Source: Sphingomonas brevis
GTDB lineage: Bacteria > Pseudomonadota > Alphaproteobacteria > Sphingomonadales > Sphingomonadaceae
Assembly: GCF_023516505.1 (NCBI RefSeq)
Contig: NZ_JAMGBB010000001.1
Location: forward strand, 2,155,001-2,219,000
DNA: 64,000 bases
Direction: 5' to 3'
Each line of letters starts with the position of its first letter. Position 1 is the stretch's first letter. Position numbers and translations under genes: made by a program. The notes beneath the pieces were generated by a model, which saw only the letters and a program-made list of their open reading frames with translations, made no database searches and had not been told where the DNA came from. Positions 25,587 to 32,748 of this stretch are shown here, piece after piece.

Positions 25587-27275
25587 ATGCGACAACCGAA
25601 TCTACATCCCGCGCTCGCCGCAGCGCTGGCGGCGCGCGGCTATGACACGCTTACCCCGGTCCAGTCCGAAGTCCTCAAGGACGAGGCGCAAGGCCACGAC
25701 CTGATCGTCTCGGCCAAGACCGGTTCGGGCAAGACGGTCGCCTTCGGCCTGGCCATCGCCGACCAGCTGCTCGACGGCGACTCTGCGCCCTGGACGCGCG
25801 AGCCCCTGTGTCTGGTCATCGCCCCGACGCGCGAACTCGCCATCCAGGTCAGCAAGGAGCTGGAGTGGCTCTATGCCTCGGCCGGCGCCCGCGTCGTCAC
25901 CTGCGTCGGCGGCATGGACCCGATGAAGGAGCGGCGCGCGCTGCACGGCGGCGCGCATATCGTCGTCGGCACGCCCGGGCGCCTGCGCGACCACCTCGAA
26001 CGGGGCGCGCTTAATCTCTCCGCCCTCCGGGTGGCCGTGCTCGACGAGGCCGACGAGATGCTCGACATGGGCTTCCGCGAGGAGCTGGAGGAGATACTCG
26101 ACGCCACTCCGACCGAGCGCCGCACCCTGCTCTTCTCCGCTACCATGCCGCGCCCGATCGTCGCGCTGGCCCGGCGTTACCAGAAGGATGCGCTGCGCAT
26201 CGAAACGCTCGGCGACCGCGAAGGCCATGCCGACATCGCCTATCAGGCGGTCGCGGTTTCCCCGACCGATATCGAGCATGCGGTGGTCAATTTGCTGCGC
26301 CTGCATGAGGCCGAGACCGCAATCCTGTTCTGCGCCACCCGTGAGGCGGTGCGCCGGCTGCACGGCAGCTTAAGCGAACGCGGCTTCGACGCCGTTGCAC
26401 TGTCGGGCGAGCATAGCCAGAGCGAGCGCAACCATGCGCTTCAGGCGCTGCGCGACCAGCGCGCGCGGGTGTGCGTCGCGACCGATGTCGCCGCGCGCGG
26501 CATCGACTTGCCGTCGGTTTCGCTGGTGATCCATGTCGAACTGCCGCGCGATGCGGAGGCGCTGCAGCACCGCTCGGGCCGCACCGGCCGTGCGGGCCGC
26601 AAGGGCACCGCCGTGCTGATCGTGCCGTTCCGCCGCCGCCGCAATGTCGAGATCATGTTGCGCAATGCCCGGATCGACGCCGAGTGGCTCGACCCGCCCA
26701 GCCCCGAGCAGGTGAGGATCAAGGACCGCGAGCGGCTGCTCGCCTCGCTGTCGGTCGAGGTTGAGCCGGACGAGGAGGATCGCCTGCTCGCCGACCAGCT
26801 GATGACGACATTGTCGCCCCAGGCCATTGCCGCCGCGCTGGTCCGGACGCTGCGCACCAACCTGCCGGCGCCGGAGGATATCCTCGCTTCGGGCGGCCGC
26901 GACGGCGGGCGAAGCGAGGACGGCGGACCGCGTGCCGGCTTCGAAGGATCGGTGTGGTTCCGGATGAACGCCGGCCGCCGTCACAACGCCGACCCTCGCT
27001 GGCTGCTGCCTTTGATCTGCCGTTACGGACATGTCGGCCGCAACGACATTGGCGCGATCAGGGTCGCCGCCAATGAAAGCTATTTCGAGGTCACCCAGCG
27101 CGCCGCGCCGGGCTTCATCAAGGCGCTTCGCCGCGCGACAATCGCGCCGGAGGACGAGGGCCTCATCATCGAACAGGCCGAGCCGCGCGGCGAACCGGCG
27201 CCCCGCAGGCACCCCATGGCCCATCCCCGCGGCAAGCCGCAATGGAAAGGCAAGAAGCCGGGGAAGAGGGGATAA
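25587..27275 (+). CDS. DEAD-box RNA helicase with DbpA-type RNA-binding domain
   Basis: The 562-residue protein carries the full DEAD-box motif set in order: TPVQ (Q motif), AKTGSGKT, PTRELA, GG, TPGR, DEAD, SAT, then VATDVAARGIDLP and HRSGRTGRAG. After about residue 400 a charged linker leads to a DbpA-like RNA-binding domain (VWFRMNAGRRHNADPRWLLPLICRYG with FIKALRRA) and a very basic tail ending KGKKPGKRG. Such helicases act in large-subunit ribosome assembly or cold adaptation. The first ATG at 25587 is preferred over a TTG at 25566. No operon partner is evident; an RMF-like gene follows on the same strand. Confidence 0.92.
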   Translation: MRQPNLHPALAAALAARGYDTLTPVQSEVLKDEAQGHDLIVSAKTGSGKTVAFGLAIADQLLDGDSAPWTREPLCLVIAPTRELAIQVSKELEWLYASAGARVVTCVGGMDPMKERRALHGGAHIVVGTPGRLRDHLERGALNLSALRVAVLDEADEMLDMGFREELEEILDATPTERRTLLFSATMPRPIVALARRYQKDALRIETLGDREGHADIAYQAVAVSPTDIEHAVVNLLRLHEAETAILFCATREAVRRLHGSLSERGFDAVALSGEHSQSERNHALQALRDQRARVCVATDVAARGIDLPSVSLVIHVELPRDAEALQHRSGRTGRAGRKGTAVLIVPFRRRRNVEIMLRNARIDAEWLDPPSPEQVRIKDRERLLASLSVEVEPDEEDRLLADQLMTTLSPQAIAAALVRTLRTNLPAPEDILASGGRDGGRSEDGGPRAGFEGSVWFRMNAGRRHNADPRWLLPLICRYGHVGRNDIGAIRVAANESYFEVTQRAAPGFIKALRRATIAPEDEGLIIEQAEPRGEPAPRRHPMAHPRGKPQWKGKKPGKRG

Positions 27276-27291
27276 CGGCAAGCAGGCGCGA

Positions 27292-27319
27292 GTGACCGCT
27301 TTCCACCCATTGCGGACAT
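27292..27319. repeat. Short palindromic repeat, class E, copy 4
   Basis: GTGACCGC, the loop TTTCCACCCATT and GCGGACAT form a short stem with two non-pairing positions. It follows the helicase gene by 16 bases and may act in its mRNA 3' end. Confidence 0.75.
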
Positions 27320-27369
27320 GAGGCGTAGCCGCCATTCATGCTATGCGTGCCCCAAAGCAGGGAGGTTGA

Positions 27370-27528
27370 ATGGCTAGTCCGCAAGATCGAGCATGGTCCG
27401 AAGGTCATAAGGCCGGGAAGCATGGTGAGCCGATCAGCGCCTGCCCCTATGGGAGCGGGATGATGCAGCAATCCTGGCAGGTCGGATGGCGTGCGGGACA
27501 AGCGGCCAGGGATGCGAAGGGCAGCTGA
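27370..27528 (+). CDS. RMF-like small protein (52 aa)
   Basis: This gene is too short for ordinary gene lists. A strong GGAGG lies four bases before the ATG. The protein reads MASPQDRAWSEGHKAGKHGE, then PISACPYGSGMMQQSWQVGW, then RAGQAARDAKGS. The order G-x2-AG-x2-G ... CPY ... W-x2-GW-x-AG is the core pattern of ribosome modulation factor and the related CrpP proteins. RMF dimerises and silences 70S ribosomes in stationary phase in gammaproteobacteria, so a similar role is possible, but RMF-fold proteins in alphaproteobacteria are little studied. It lies between a ribosome-related helicase and serS, both translation genes. Confidence 0.72.
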   Translation: MASPQDRAWSEGHKAGKHGEPISACPYGSGMMQQSWQVGWRAGQAARDAKGS

Positions 27529-27615
27529 CGGCGCATGCAAGCGGCGGTGATCCGGATCGACGATTGAGCCGATCGGGCTTGCGCACCGCTTTCCTTTCGC
27601 GCAACTGCCCAGCCC

Positions 27616-28878
27616 ATGCTTGCCATGGATTTCATCAAGTCGAACCGCGCCGACGTCGAGCGTGCGATCCGCGACAAGGGAGTCGACGTCGACCTTGACG
27701 CCTTGCTGGCGCTTGAAGGCGGCGCGCGCGCCCTCAAGACCGAGATCGACACTCTCCGCGCCAGCCGCAATGCGATCAGCGCCCGCTTCAAGGATGCAAG
27801 GCCCGAGGAGAAGGCCGCGCTGGGTGCCGAGGCCAAGGCTGCCGGTGCCCGCGCCTCCGAGCTTGAGGATGAGCTCGACTCTCGGGATGCGGCGTTGAAA
27901 GCGATGATGCTGAAGCTCCCCGGCATCCCCTGGGAAGGAGCTCCTGTCGGCCCCGACGAGAGCTTCAACACCGTCGTCCGGCAGGAAGGTACAGTCCCCA
28001 CCTTCGCCTTCGAGCCGCTCGATCATGTCGCCCTGCTCGAGCGCAACGACTGGGCCGAGCTTGGCCGAATCGTCCAGGTTTCGGGCAGCCGCACCTATTG
28101 TCTCAAGGGCCGCCTCGCCCTGCTCGAATTGAAGCTGATGGGCTGGGCGCTGCAACAGATAGCCGAAGCCGGATTCACCGCCATCACCGTCCCGGCGATC
28201 GCGCGCGAACAGGCCTTCCTCAACCAGGGCCAGTTTCCCGGCCACGTCGAGGAAACCTATGCGCTGCCCAATGACGATCTCTACCTCGCCGGCACGGCGG
28301 AGGTCGCGCTGACCTCGCTCCACTCCGGCGAGATCATCGAGGGCAAGCAGTTGCCGGTCCTCTACGCCGGCATTTCGCCCTGCTTCCGGCGCGAGGCGGG
28401 CAGCGCCGGCAAGGACGTCCGCGGGCTGCTGAGAGTCCACCAATTCTTCAAGGTCGAGCAATATGTGATCTGCGAAGCGGACGAGGGGCAGTCGGCTGAA
28501 TGGCATGCGAAGCTCCTCGGCCTGGCCGAGCAGCTGCTCACCGCGCTCGAAATACCCTACCAGGTAATCGAGACTTCGACCGGTGACATGGGCCTTGGCA
28601 AATATCGAATGAACGACATCGAAAGCTGGGTGCCCAGCCTCGGCAAGTATCGCGAGACCCACAGCTGTTCGACCCTGCACGACTGGCAGGCGCGGCGGGC
28701 CAACCTCCGCTACCGCGACGCCGATGGGAAGGTCCGCTTCGCCCACACGCTCAACAATACGGCGCTCGCCTCCCCGCGAATCCTCGTGCCCCTGCTCGAG
28801 AACCACCAGACGGCCGACGGCCGCGTTAGGCTTCCCGAAGCCCTTCGTGAGTTAATGGGCGGGGATGAATATCTCTAG
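27616..28878 (+). CDS. serS: Seryl-tRNA synthetase
   Basis: This class II synthetase charges tRNA-Ser. The 420-residue protein has the N-terminal antiparallel coiled coil (residues about 25-110), then the catalytic core with motif 2 SPCFRREAGSAGKDVRGLLRVHQF and motif 3 HTLNNTALASPRILVPLLENHQ. The Glu/Ser-rich THSCSTLHDWQARRANLRYR segment replaces the more common EISSCSNFEDFQARR, so it belongs to a less typical branch of the family. ATG at 27616 is used; another ATG three codons later is equally possible, and neither has a strong ribosome binding site. The following hydrolase gene overlaps its 3' end by 14 bases. Confidence 0.94.
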   Translation: MLAMDFIKSNRADVERAIRDKGVDVDLDALLALEGGARALKTEIDTLRASRNAISARFKDARPEEKAALGAEAKAAGARASELEDELDSRDAALKAMMLKLPGIPWEGAPVGPDESFNTVVRQEGTVPTFAFEPLDHVALLERNDWAELGRIVQVSGSRTYCLKGRLALLELKLMGWALQQIAEAGFTAITVPAIAREQAFLNQGQFPGHVEETYALPNDDLYLAGTAEVALTSLHSGEIIEGKQLPVLYAGISPCFRREAGSAGKDVRGLLRVHQFFKVEQYVICEADEGQSAEWHAKLLGLAEQLLTALEIPYQVIETSTGDMGLGKYRMNDIESWVPSLGKYRETHSCSTLHDWQARRANLRYRDADGKVRFAHTLNNTALASPRILVPLLENHQTADGRVRLPEALRELMGGDEYL

Positions 28879-29569
28879 CGACCCGGATCTTCGTATCCCG
28901 CCCAATTGGCGTCGGCTGACCGAGGCCGGCTGGCTGTTGTCACGCGCCTGGCACGGCATCGGCCACCTCGATCCGCGCGGCCCGCCCGGAGGCCCGCCTG
29001 CGCTGGTCATCCCCGGCTTCATCGCCAACGACCGCACCACCATGGCGCTGCGCCGGGCGCTGGCCGAGGGCGGCTACCGCACCTATCCGTGGAACGACGG
29101 CTGGAACCTCGGTGCGCGGGCCGACACCATCGCCCGCCTGAAGCAGCGCCTCGATGAGATCTCCCGCGACAAGCCGGTCCTGGTCGTCGGCTGGAGCCTT
29201 GGCGGAGTCTTCGCGCGGGAGCTGGCCCGAGCCGCCCCGGACCGCGTTCGCGCGGTAGTCACGCTGGGCAGCCCCTTCAGCCAGGACCCGCATCTGAACA
29301 ATGTTTGGCGACTCTACGAATGGGTCGCCGGCCATCCCGTCGACCAGCCGCCGATCGAGCGCATCACCGCCAAGCCGCCGGTCCCGACCCTGGCCCTTTG
29401 GTCGCGCAAGGATGGCCTCATCGCACCCCTGGCGGCGCGCGGCACTCCGGAGGAAAGCGATAAGGCGGTCGAGCTGGATTGCAGTCATATGGCGTTCGGT
29501 GTTTCGACCAGCACCGCCCGGCGCGTGGTGCAGGAAATCGAGCAATTCCTAGCCGAGCTTTCCTCATAA
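28865..29569 (+). CDS. Alpha/beta hydrolase, tandem paralogue 1
   Basis: The 234-residue protein has the alpha/beta-hydrolase pattern: PALVIPGFIANDRTT near residue 50 (oxyanion strand), nucleophile elbow GWSLGG near residue 118, acid in WSRKDG near residue 178 and HMAF near residue 208. It is likely a lipase or esterase acting on a small or lipid substrate, without a signal peptide. Its ATG lies inside the end of serS, so translation may be coupled. It is about 60 percent similar by eye to the gene at 29740, so the pair arose by tandem duplication, with a class A repeat between the copies. Confidence 0.83.
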   Translation: MNISSDPDLRIPPNWRRLTEAGWLLSRAWHGIGHLDPRGPPGGPPALVIPGFIANDRTTMALRRALAEGGYRTYPWNDGWNLGARADTIARLKQRLDEISRDKPVLVVGWSLGGVFARELARAAPDRVRAVVTLGSPFSQDPHLNNVWRLYEWVAGHPVDQPPIERITAKPPVPTLALWSRKDGLIAPLAARGTPEESDKAVELDCSHMAFGVSTSTARRVVQEIEQFLAELSS

Positions 29570-29571
29570 TT

Positions 29572-29640
29572 CGTCATCCCCGCGCAAGCGGGGACCCAGA
29601 TTTTCTTGTTCGCTAGGTTCCCGCTTGCGCGGGAATGACG
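29572..29640. repeat. Intergenic palindromic repeat, class A
   Basis: CGTCATCCCCGCGCAAGCGGGG and CCCGCTTGCGCGGGAATGACG are inverted. It starts two bases after the stop of the first hydrolase gene and could stabilise its mRNA end. Confidence 0.87.
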
Positions 29641-29739
29641 AGCTTGTGAGCCGTGACTCAAAACCCACATCACTCTGAATTCGTTCGCAAACCTTAGCCG
29701 TTTCTTGTTCCAGCAACGTTTCGATATCATGTTGGCCCC

Positions 29740-30516
29740 ATGAAGTGGGACCGATATCCCCTCGCGCCCGTGCGCACCCGGTCCAGCCCCGACGACCAGG
29801 CGCCGTCGGACTGGAGCCGCTGGCGCGAGGTCGCGTGGCACATCCCGCGCCTGCTTTCCGGCCTTGGCCCGCTGGGCCCCCGCGGCCCCGAGGACGGCCC
29901 GCCGGCGCTCGTCATTCCCGGCTTCCTCGCCACCGACCGAACCACCATGGAACTTCGCCGCGCCCTCGCCCGGGCCGGCTGGCGCGCGCACCCCTGGCTG
30001 ATGGGGGTCAACACCGGCGCCAAGGCCGACACGATGGAGCTGCTCGCCTCCCGTCTCGGCGCGATTTACAAGGAAGCCAAACAGCCGATCCTGATCGTCG
30101 GCTGGAGCCTTGGCGGAATGTTTGCCCGGGAAATCGCCTGCCGCGTCCCCGAACAGGTCCGCGCCGTCGTCACGCTGGGCAGCCCGTTCAGCGGCGATCT
30201 CAAGACCAACACCAATGTTCGCGAGATTTACGAGCGGGTCGCGGGACACGACGTCAACCGGCCGCCGTTCGAACGGATCGGCGGCAAGCCGCCGGTCCCG
30301 ACCCTCGCATTGTGGTCGCGCAAGGACGGCATCGTCGCCCCCGCCGCAGCCCGCGGTCGCGCCGGCGAAGTCGACAAGGCGGTCGAGATCGACACCCACC
30401 ATATGGGCTTTGCCGTCTACCGCCCGGCGCTCAGCCGCGTCGTGTATGAAATCCGCACCTTCCTGACGGAGCAGGAGGGCGTCGCGCCCGTCATGGGGAA
30501 AGTCGCGGCGGCCTAA
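29740..30516 (+). CDS. Alpha/beta hydrolase, tandem paralogue 2
   Basis: This 258-residue paralogue shares almost every motif with its neighbour: PALVIPGFLATDRTTM, NTGAKADTM, IVGWSLGGMFAREIA, VTLGSPFSGD, PPVPTLALWSRKDG and HHMGFAVY. The Ser, Asp and His of the triad are therefore intact. It has a longer N-terminus (about 25 residues, Trp- and Arg-containing) with no signal peptide. Esterase or lipase activity is inferred; the substrate is unknown. A class A repeat separates it from copy 1 and a class B repeat follows it. Confidence 0.83.
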   Translation: MKWDRYPLAPVRTRSSPDDQAPSDWSRWREVAWHIPRLLSGLGPLGPRGPEDGPPALVIPGFLATDRTTMELRRALARAGWRAHPWLMGVNTGAKADTMELLASRLGAIYKEAKQPILIVGWSLGGMFAREIACRVPEQVRAVVTLGSPFSGDLKTNTNVREIYERVAGHDVNRPPFERIGGKPPVPTLALWSRKDGIVAPAAARGRAGEVDKAVEIDTHHMGFAVYRPALSRVVYEIRTFLTEQEGVAPVMGKVAAA

Positions 30517-30524
30517 GCCCCTTT

Positions 30525-30609
30525 CGTCATCCCGGCCCCTGAGCCGGGATCCGCCTTTTACTTTTCGTCGCAAGAACAAGGCGGATTCCGGGTCAAGCCC
30601 GGAATGACG
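30525..30609. repeat. Intergenic palindromic repeat, class B
   Basis: CGTCATCCCGGCCCCTGAGCC and AAGCCCGGAATGACG are outer arms; GGGATCCGCCTT and AAGGCGGATTCC are inner arms, so the whole unit is an 85-base inverted repeat with a central spacer. A half-copy is at 32649. It lies between convergent genes and may act as a terminator. Confidence 0.82.
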
Positions 30610-30616
30610 GCTGAAC

Positions 30617-31039
30617 CTAAAGCTTTCTCTGGATCGCCCGGTAAAGCGGATCACGGCCGGCGCGCACTTCCTGGTACCAGCCGCCATCGCAATAATAGAA
30701 GGACGTCCCCTCCTCGATCAGCTTCATGCATCCGCCCGGCAGCGAGTCATAGCTGGCGCCGATCAGATAGGGCTTGCGTGGCTCCGGCGGGGTCATGGGG
30801 ACGGGCACCGGCACTTCCTTCACCACTTCGCGCTCGATCACCACCGGCACGTCGCGCTCGACCACCCACACGCCGCCCAGGCCATTGATAGAGCCGCCGT
30901 CCATCCCGCCACCTTGGCTCGGAATATTGTTGCGCGGGCCATAGCTGCGGCCCTGCGCATCGGCCTTTGCGGCCGCGAGGATCAGCGCGACGGATGCGAT
31001 CGCGCTCAGCGCCAGGACATGTGCATATTTCACGAACAT
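30617..31039 (-). CDS. Exported protein of unknown function (140 aa)
   Basis: The protein starts with a signal peptide (MFVKYAHVLALSAIASVALI, cleavage near KADAQG) behind GAGGCGC. A Gly/Ser-rich region is followed by a Val/Glu/Pro stretch (VIEREVVKEVPVPVPMTPPE), then a C-terminal part with GGCMKLIEEGTSFYYCDGGWYQEV in which two cysteines may pair. I do not recognise the domain. Probably periplasmic. Confidence 0.74.
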   Translation of the reverse strand: MFVKYAHVLALSAIASVALILAAAKADAQGRSYGPRNNIPSQGGGMDGGSINGLGGVWVVERDVPVVIEREVVKEVPVPVPMTPPEPRKPYLIGASYDSLPGGCMKLIEEGTSFYYCDGGWYQEVRAGRDPLYRAIQRKL

Positions 31040-31136
31040 ATGCTGCGCCTCATAGCATGGCGGACCAATCGGTTAGACTACTGATCTCGCGAAACTGTTC
31101 CGCCTTGTTGACTGGCCGCTGGCCTCAATCCCTTTT

Positions 31137-31204
31137 CGTCATCCCCGCGCAAGCGGGGACCCAGCCAAACAAGGAATCTAGGTTCCCGCTTTCGCGGGAA
31201 TGAC
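31137..31204. repeat. Intergenic palindromic repeat, class A
   Basis: CGTCATCCCCGCGCAAGCGGGG and TTCCCGCTTTCGCGGGAATGAC are inverted. It ends 12 bases before the stop of the XRE regulator gene. Confidence 0.85.
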
Positions 31205-31215
31205 AAAGGTGGAGG

Positions 31216-31422
31216 TCAGTCCAGCAACTGCCCGCAGCTGACGCCGAGCGTCTTGGCGATCTTCTCGATCGCCGAGATGCTGGGATTGCGTTTTCCCCGC
31301 TCGATTTCGCTGATGTATGTCCGGTGCAGGTCGACTTCGAAGCCGAGCTTCTCCTGCGACAGCTTCCGCTCACGCCGCAGGCGGCGCAAGTTCGTCGCCA
31401 ATCGCTGGTGAATGTCTGCCAT
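31216..31422 (-). CDS. Small XRE-family (Cro/C1-type) DNA-binding regulator
   Basis: The whole 68-residue protein is one helix-turn-helix domain: NLRRLRRERKLSQEKLGFEV for helices 1-2, DLHRTYISEIERGKRNPS for the recognition helix region, and IEKIAKTLGVSCGQLLD for the end. Its size and the HRTYISEIERGKRNPS segment resemble controller (C) proteins of restriction-modification systems as well as phage-type repressors. The HNH nuclease gene lies 290 bases upstream on the same strand. The DNA in between carries nested inverted repeats that could be its operators. Confidence 0.88.
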   Translation of the reverse strand: MADIHQRLATNLRRLRRERKLSQEKLGFEVDLHRTYISEIERGKRNPSISAIEKIAKTLGVSCGQLLD

Positions 31423-31454
31423 GTCGACGAGAGGCCAAAATGCAGACCAATCAT

Positions 31455-31528
31455 CTACAGGCTAATCGTGAACATTTCCCTTGACGCGTCTGATGCAGAC
31501 GTTTCAATTAGTCACGATCAGTCTACAG
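31455..31528 (-). promoter_or_regulatory. Nested inverted repeats upstream of the XRE regulator
   Basis: Two imperfect inverted copies, CTACAGGCTAATCGTGA at 31455 and TCACGATCAGTCTACAG ending at 31528, flank a perfect 15-base palindrome, CGTCTG-ATG-CAGACG, at 31487-31501. The block is AT-richer than the surroundings and begins about 30 bases upstream of the regulator start. No other gene is visible between 31423 and 31712. The symmetry suggests two or three operator sites for a dimeric regulator. Confidence 0.45.
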
Positions 31529-31712
31529 TTGTTCCGCGGCGGACCGTGTCGAAAAGCGGAAGGGCTGGAGACGATCGATGCGGAGGCTCACCCGAGCATG
31601 ACAGGCTTTCGCAAACCGCCGTCCCCGATTTCGAGATGGGAAGGGACGAACGGTGGCGGCGGGGTCCCGAGCCCCGCCGTCGAACCCTTCTCCGCCCTCC
31701 AGCGAGAATGCC

Positions 31713-32615
31713 TCAGTTAAGTGCTACGCCCTTGAAGCAATGCTCTCGGTGCCACTGCAGGAAAGCCGGATCGGGCTGTTCATTAGGATTGTCAGGGAAG
31801 CGTGCTCGGCCATCAGGAACTAAGATTTTTCGGACACCATCAACGTCATTGATCTGGTTCGACATTAGGATGCTTTGGTCATCGGCGACGCTGAGCAATC
31901 CCCGATCGAACATCCAATGCAGCGTGCCGGACAAGGCTAGCCCGTTTTGCACAACGTCTGGCCCCTTGGCGCTTACCGATTTGATATGCGCAGCTTCGAC
32001 TTCGGCTCGGCCGCCGCCGTTGATGAACTGAAATCCCGTGAAAGCACAGCGGCGATCATAGGCTTTGAGCACGACCGTCCGGAAGATGCGATCGCGGACT
32101 GTGCGAAGAGTCAGCATTTGAGTTCGATCTTGTTCGAACTGGTAAGGGGTTTGCTCTTCAGCGACGGCTTGTCCGCCGGACTCTGCGTCCGTCCGTGGCA
32201 GTAACTCGTCACCGGCATCAAGACCCAAAGCGACGATCCTGTTGAAATCGGCATCCGGGATCGTGCGAACAGCAGATTGAGCGCGCCCCGATACTTTGCC
32301 AGCTTCATTTAGTACGCTCCGCTCCGGGTAACTCCGAGCGACTTGAAACGGGACGTTGCGGTCAAATTCGATGTAGGAGGTTGGATCGATTATCGCCAAA
32401 TACATGCCCGTCTTGCGCGGGTCCGGCGTGATCTGCTCAACTTTGCCGACCGCGTGGTAGCCTTTTCGACCAGCTTTCACCGGCTCCATGAATATCACCC
32501 AGTCGCCGACCACCTGGCTGGCGCGCGAAAGATAGTTCTCAGGAAACTGATAAACTTCCCAAGGCCGGTCGTCGTAACGAGAGTCTTCGCGAAAGAGGAA
32601 AACGCCTTTGGCCAT
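31713..32615 (-). CDS. HNH endonuclease with PUA/EVE-like N-terminal domain
   Basis: The C-terminal part (residues about 175-250) is an HNH nuclease: RRCAFTGFQF, EAAHIKSV with His210, QNGLALS with Asn224 and LHWMFDRGLLSV with His233. The N-terminal 120 residues (RYDDRPWEVYQFPENYLSRA, VGDWVIFMEP, YHAVGKVEQITPDP, YIEFDRNVPF) look like a PUA/EVE-type fold, which in other enzymes reads modified bases. This architecture fits a modification-dependent (type IV-like) restriction nuclease acting on DNA in the cytoplasm. The codon and base composition is visibly less GC-rich than in its neighbours, which suggests horizontal acquisition. The small XRE regulator downstream could control it. Only the HNH domain is certain. 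Confidence 0.87.
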   Translation of the reverse strand: MAKGVFLFREDSRYDDRPWEVYQFPENYLSRASQVVGDWVIFMEPVKAGRKGYHAVGKVEQITPDPRKTGMYLAIIDPTSYIEFDRNVPFQVARSYPERSVLNEAGKVSGRAQSAVRTIPDADFNRIVALGLDAGDELLPRTDAESGGQAVAEEQTPYQFEQDRTQMLTLRTVRDRIFRTVVLKAYDRRCAFTGFQFINGGGRAEVEAAHIKSVSAKGPDVVQNGLALSGTLHWMFDRGLLSVADDQSILMSNQINDVDGVRKILVPDGRARFPDNPNEQPDPAFLQWHREHCFKGVALN

Positions 32616-32648
32616 GTGCTGATGCTAACAGCGGAGTTCAATGGGAGA

Positions 32649-32680
32649 AAGGCGGATCCCGGATCAAGTCCGGGATGACG
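32649..32680. repeat. Half copy of class B palindromic repeat
   Basis: AAGGCGGATCCCGGATCAAG and TCCGGGATGACG match the right half of the repeat at 30525. It lies upstream of the HNH gene and downstream of lepA. Confidence 0.7.
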
Positions 32681-32748
32681 AAATGGGAGAATCCTACCCC
32701 TCATCCCCTCCGACGCCTTTCCAGCGATGCTGAAGCATCGCCGGAACC

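Noticed and set aside
31481-31712. Plus-strand frame of 79 codons upstream of the HNH nuclease
   Set aside because: It has a TTG start, no ribosome binding site, no motif, and covers the operator-like repeats.
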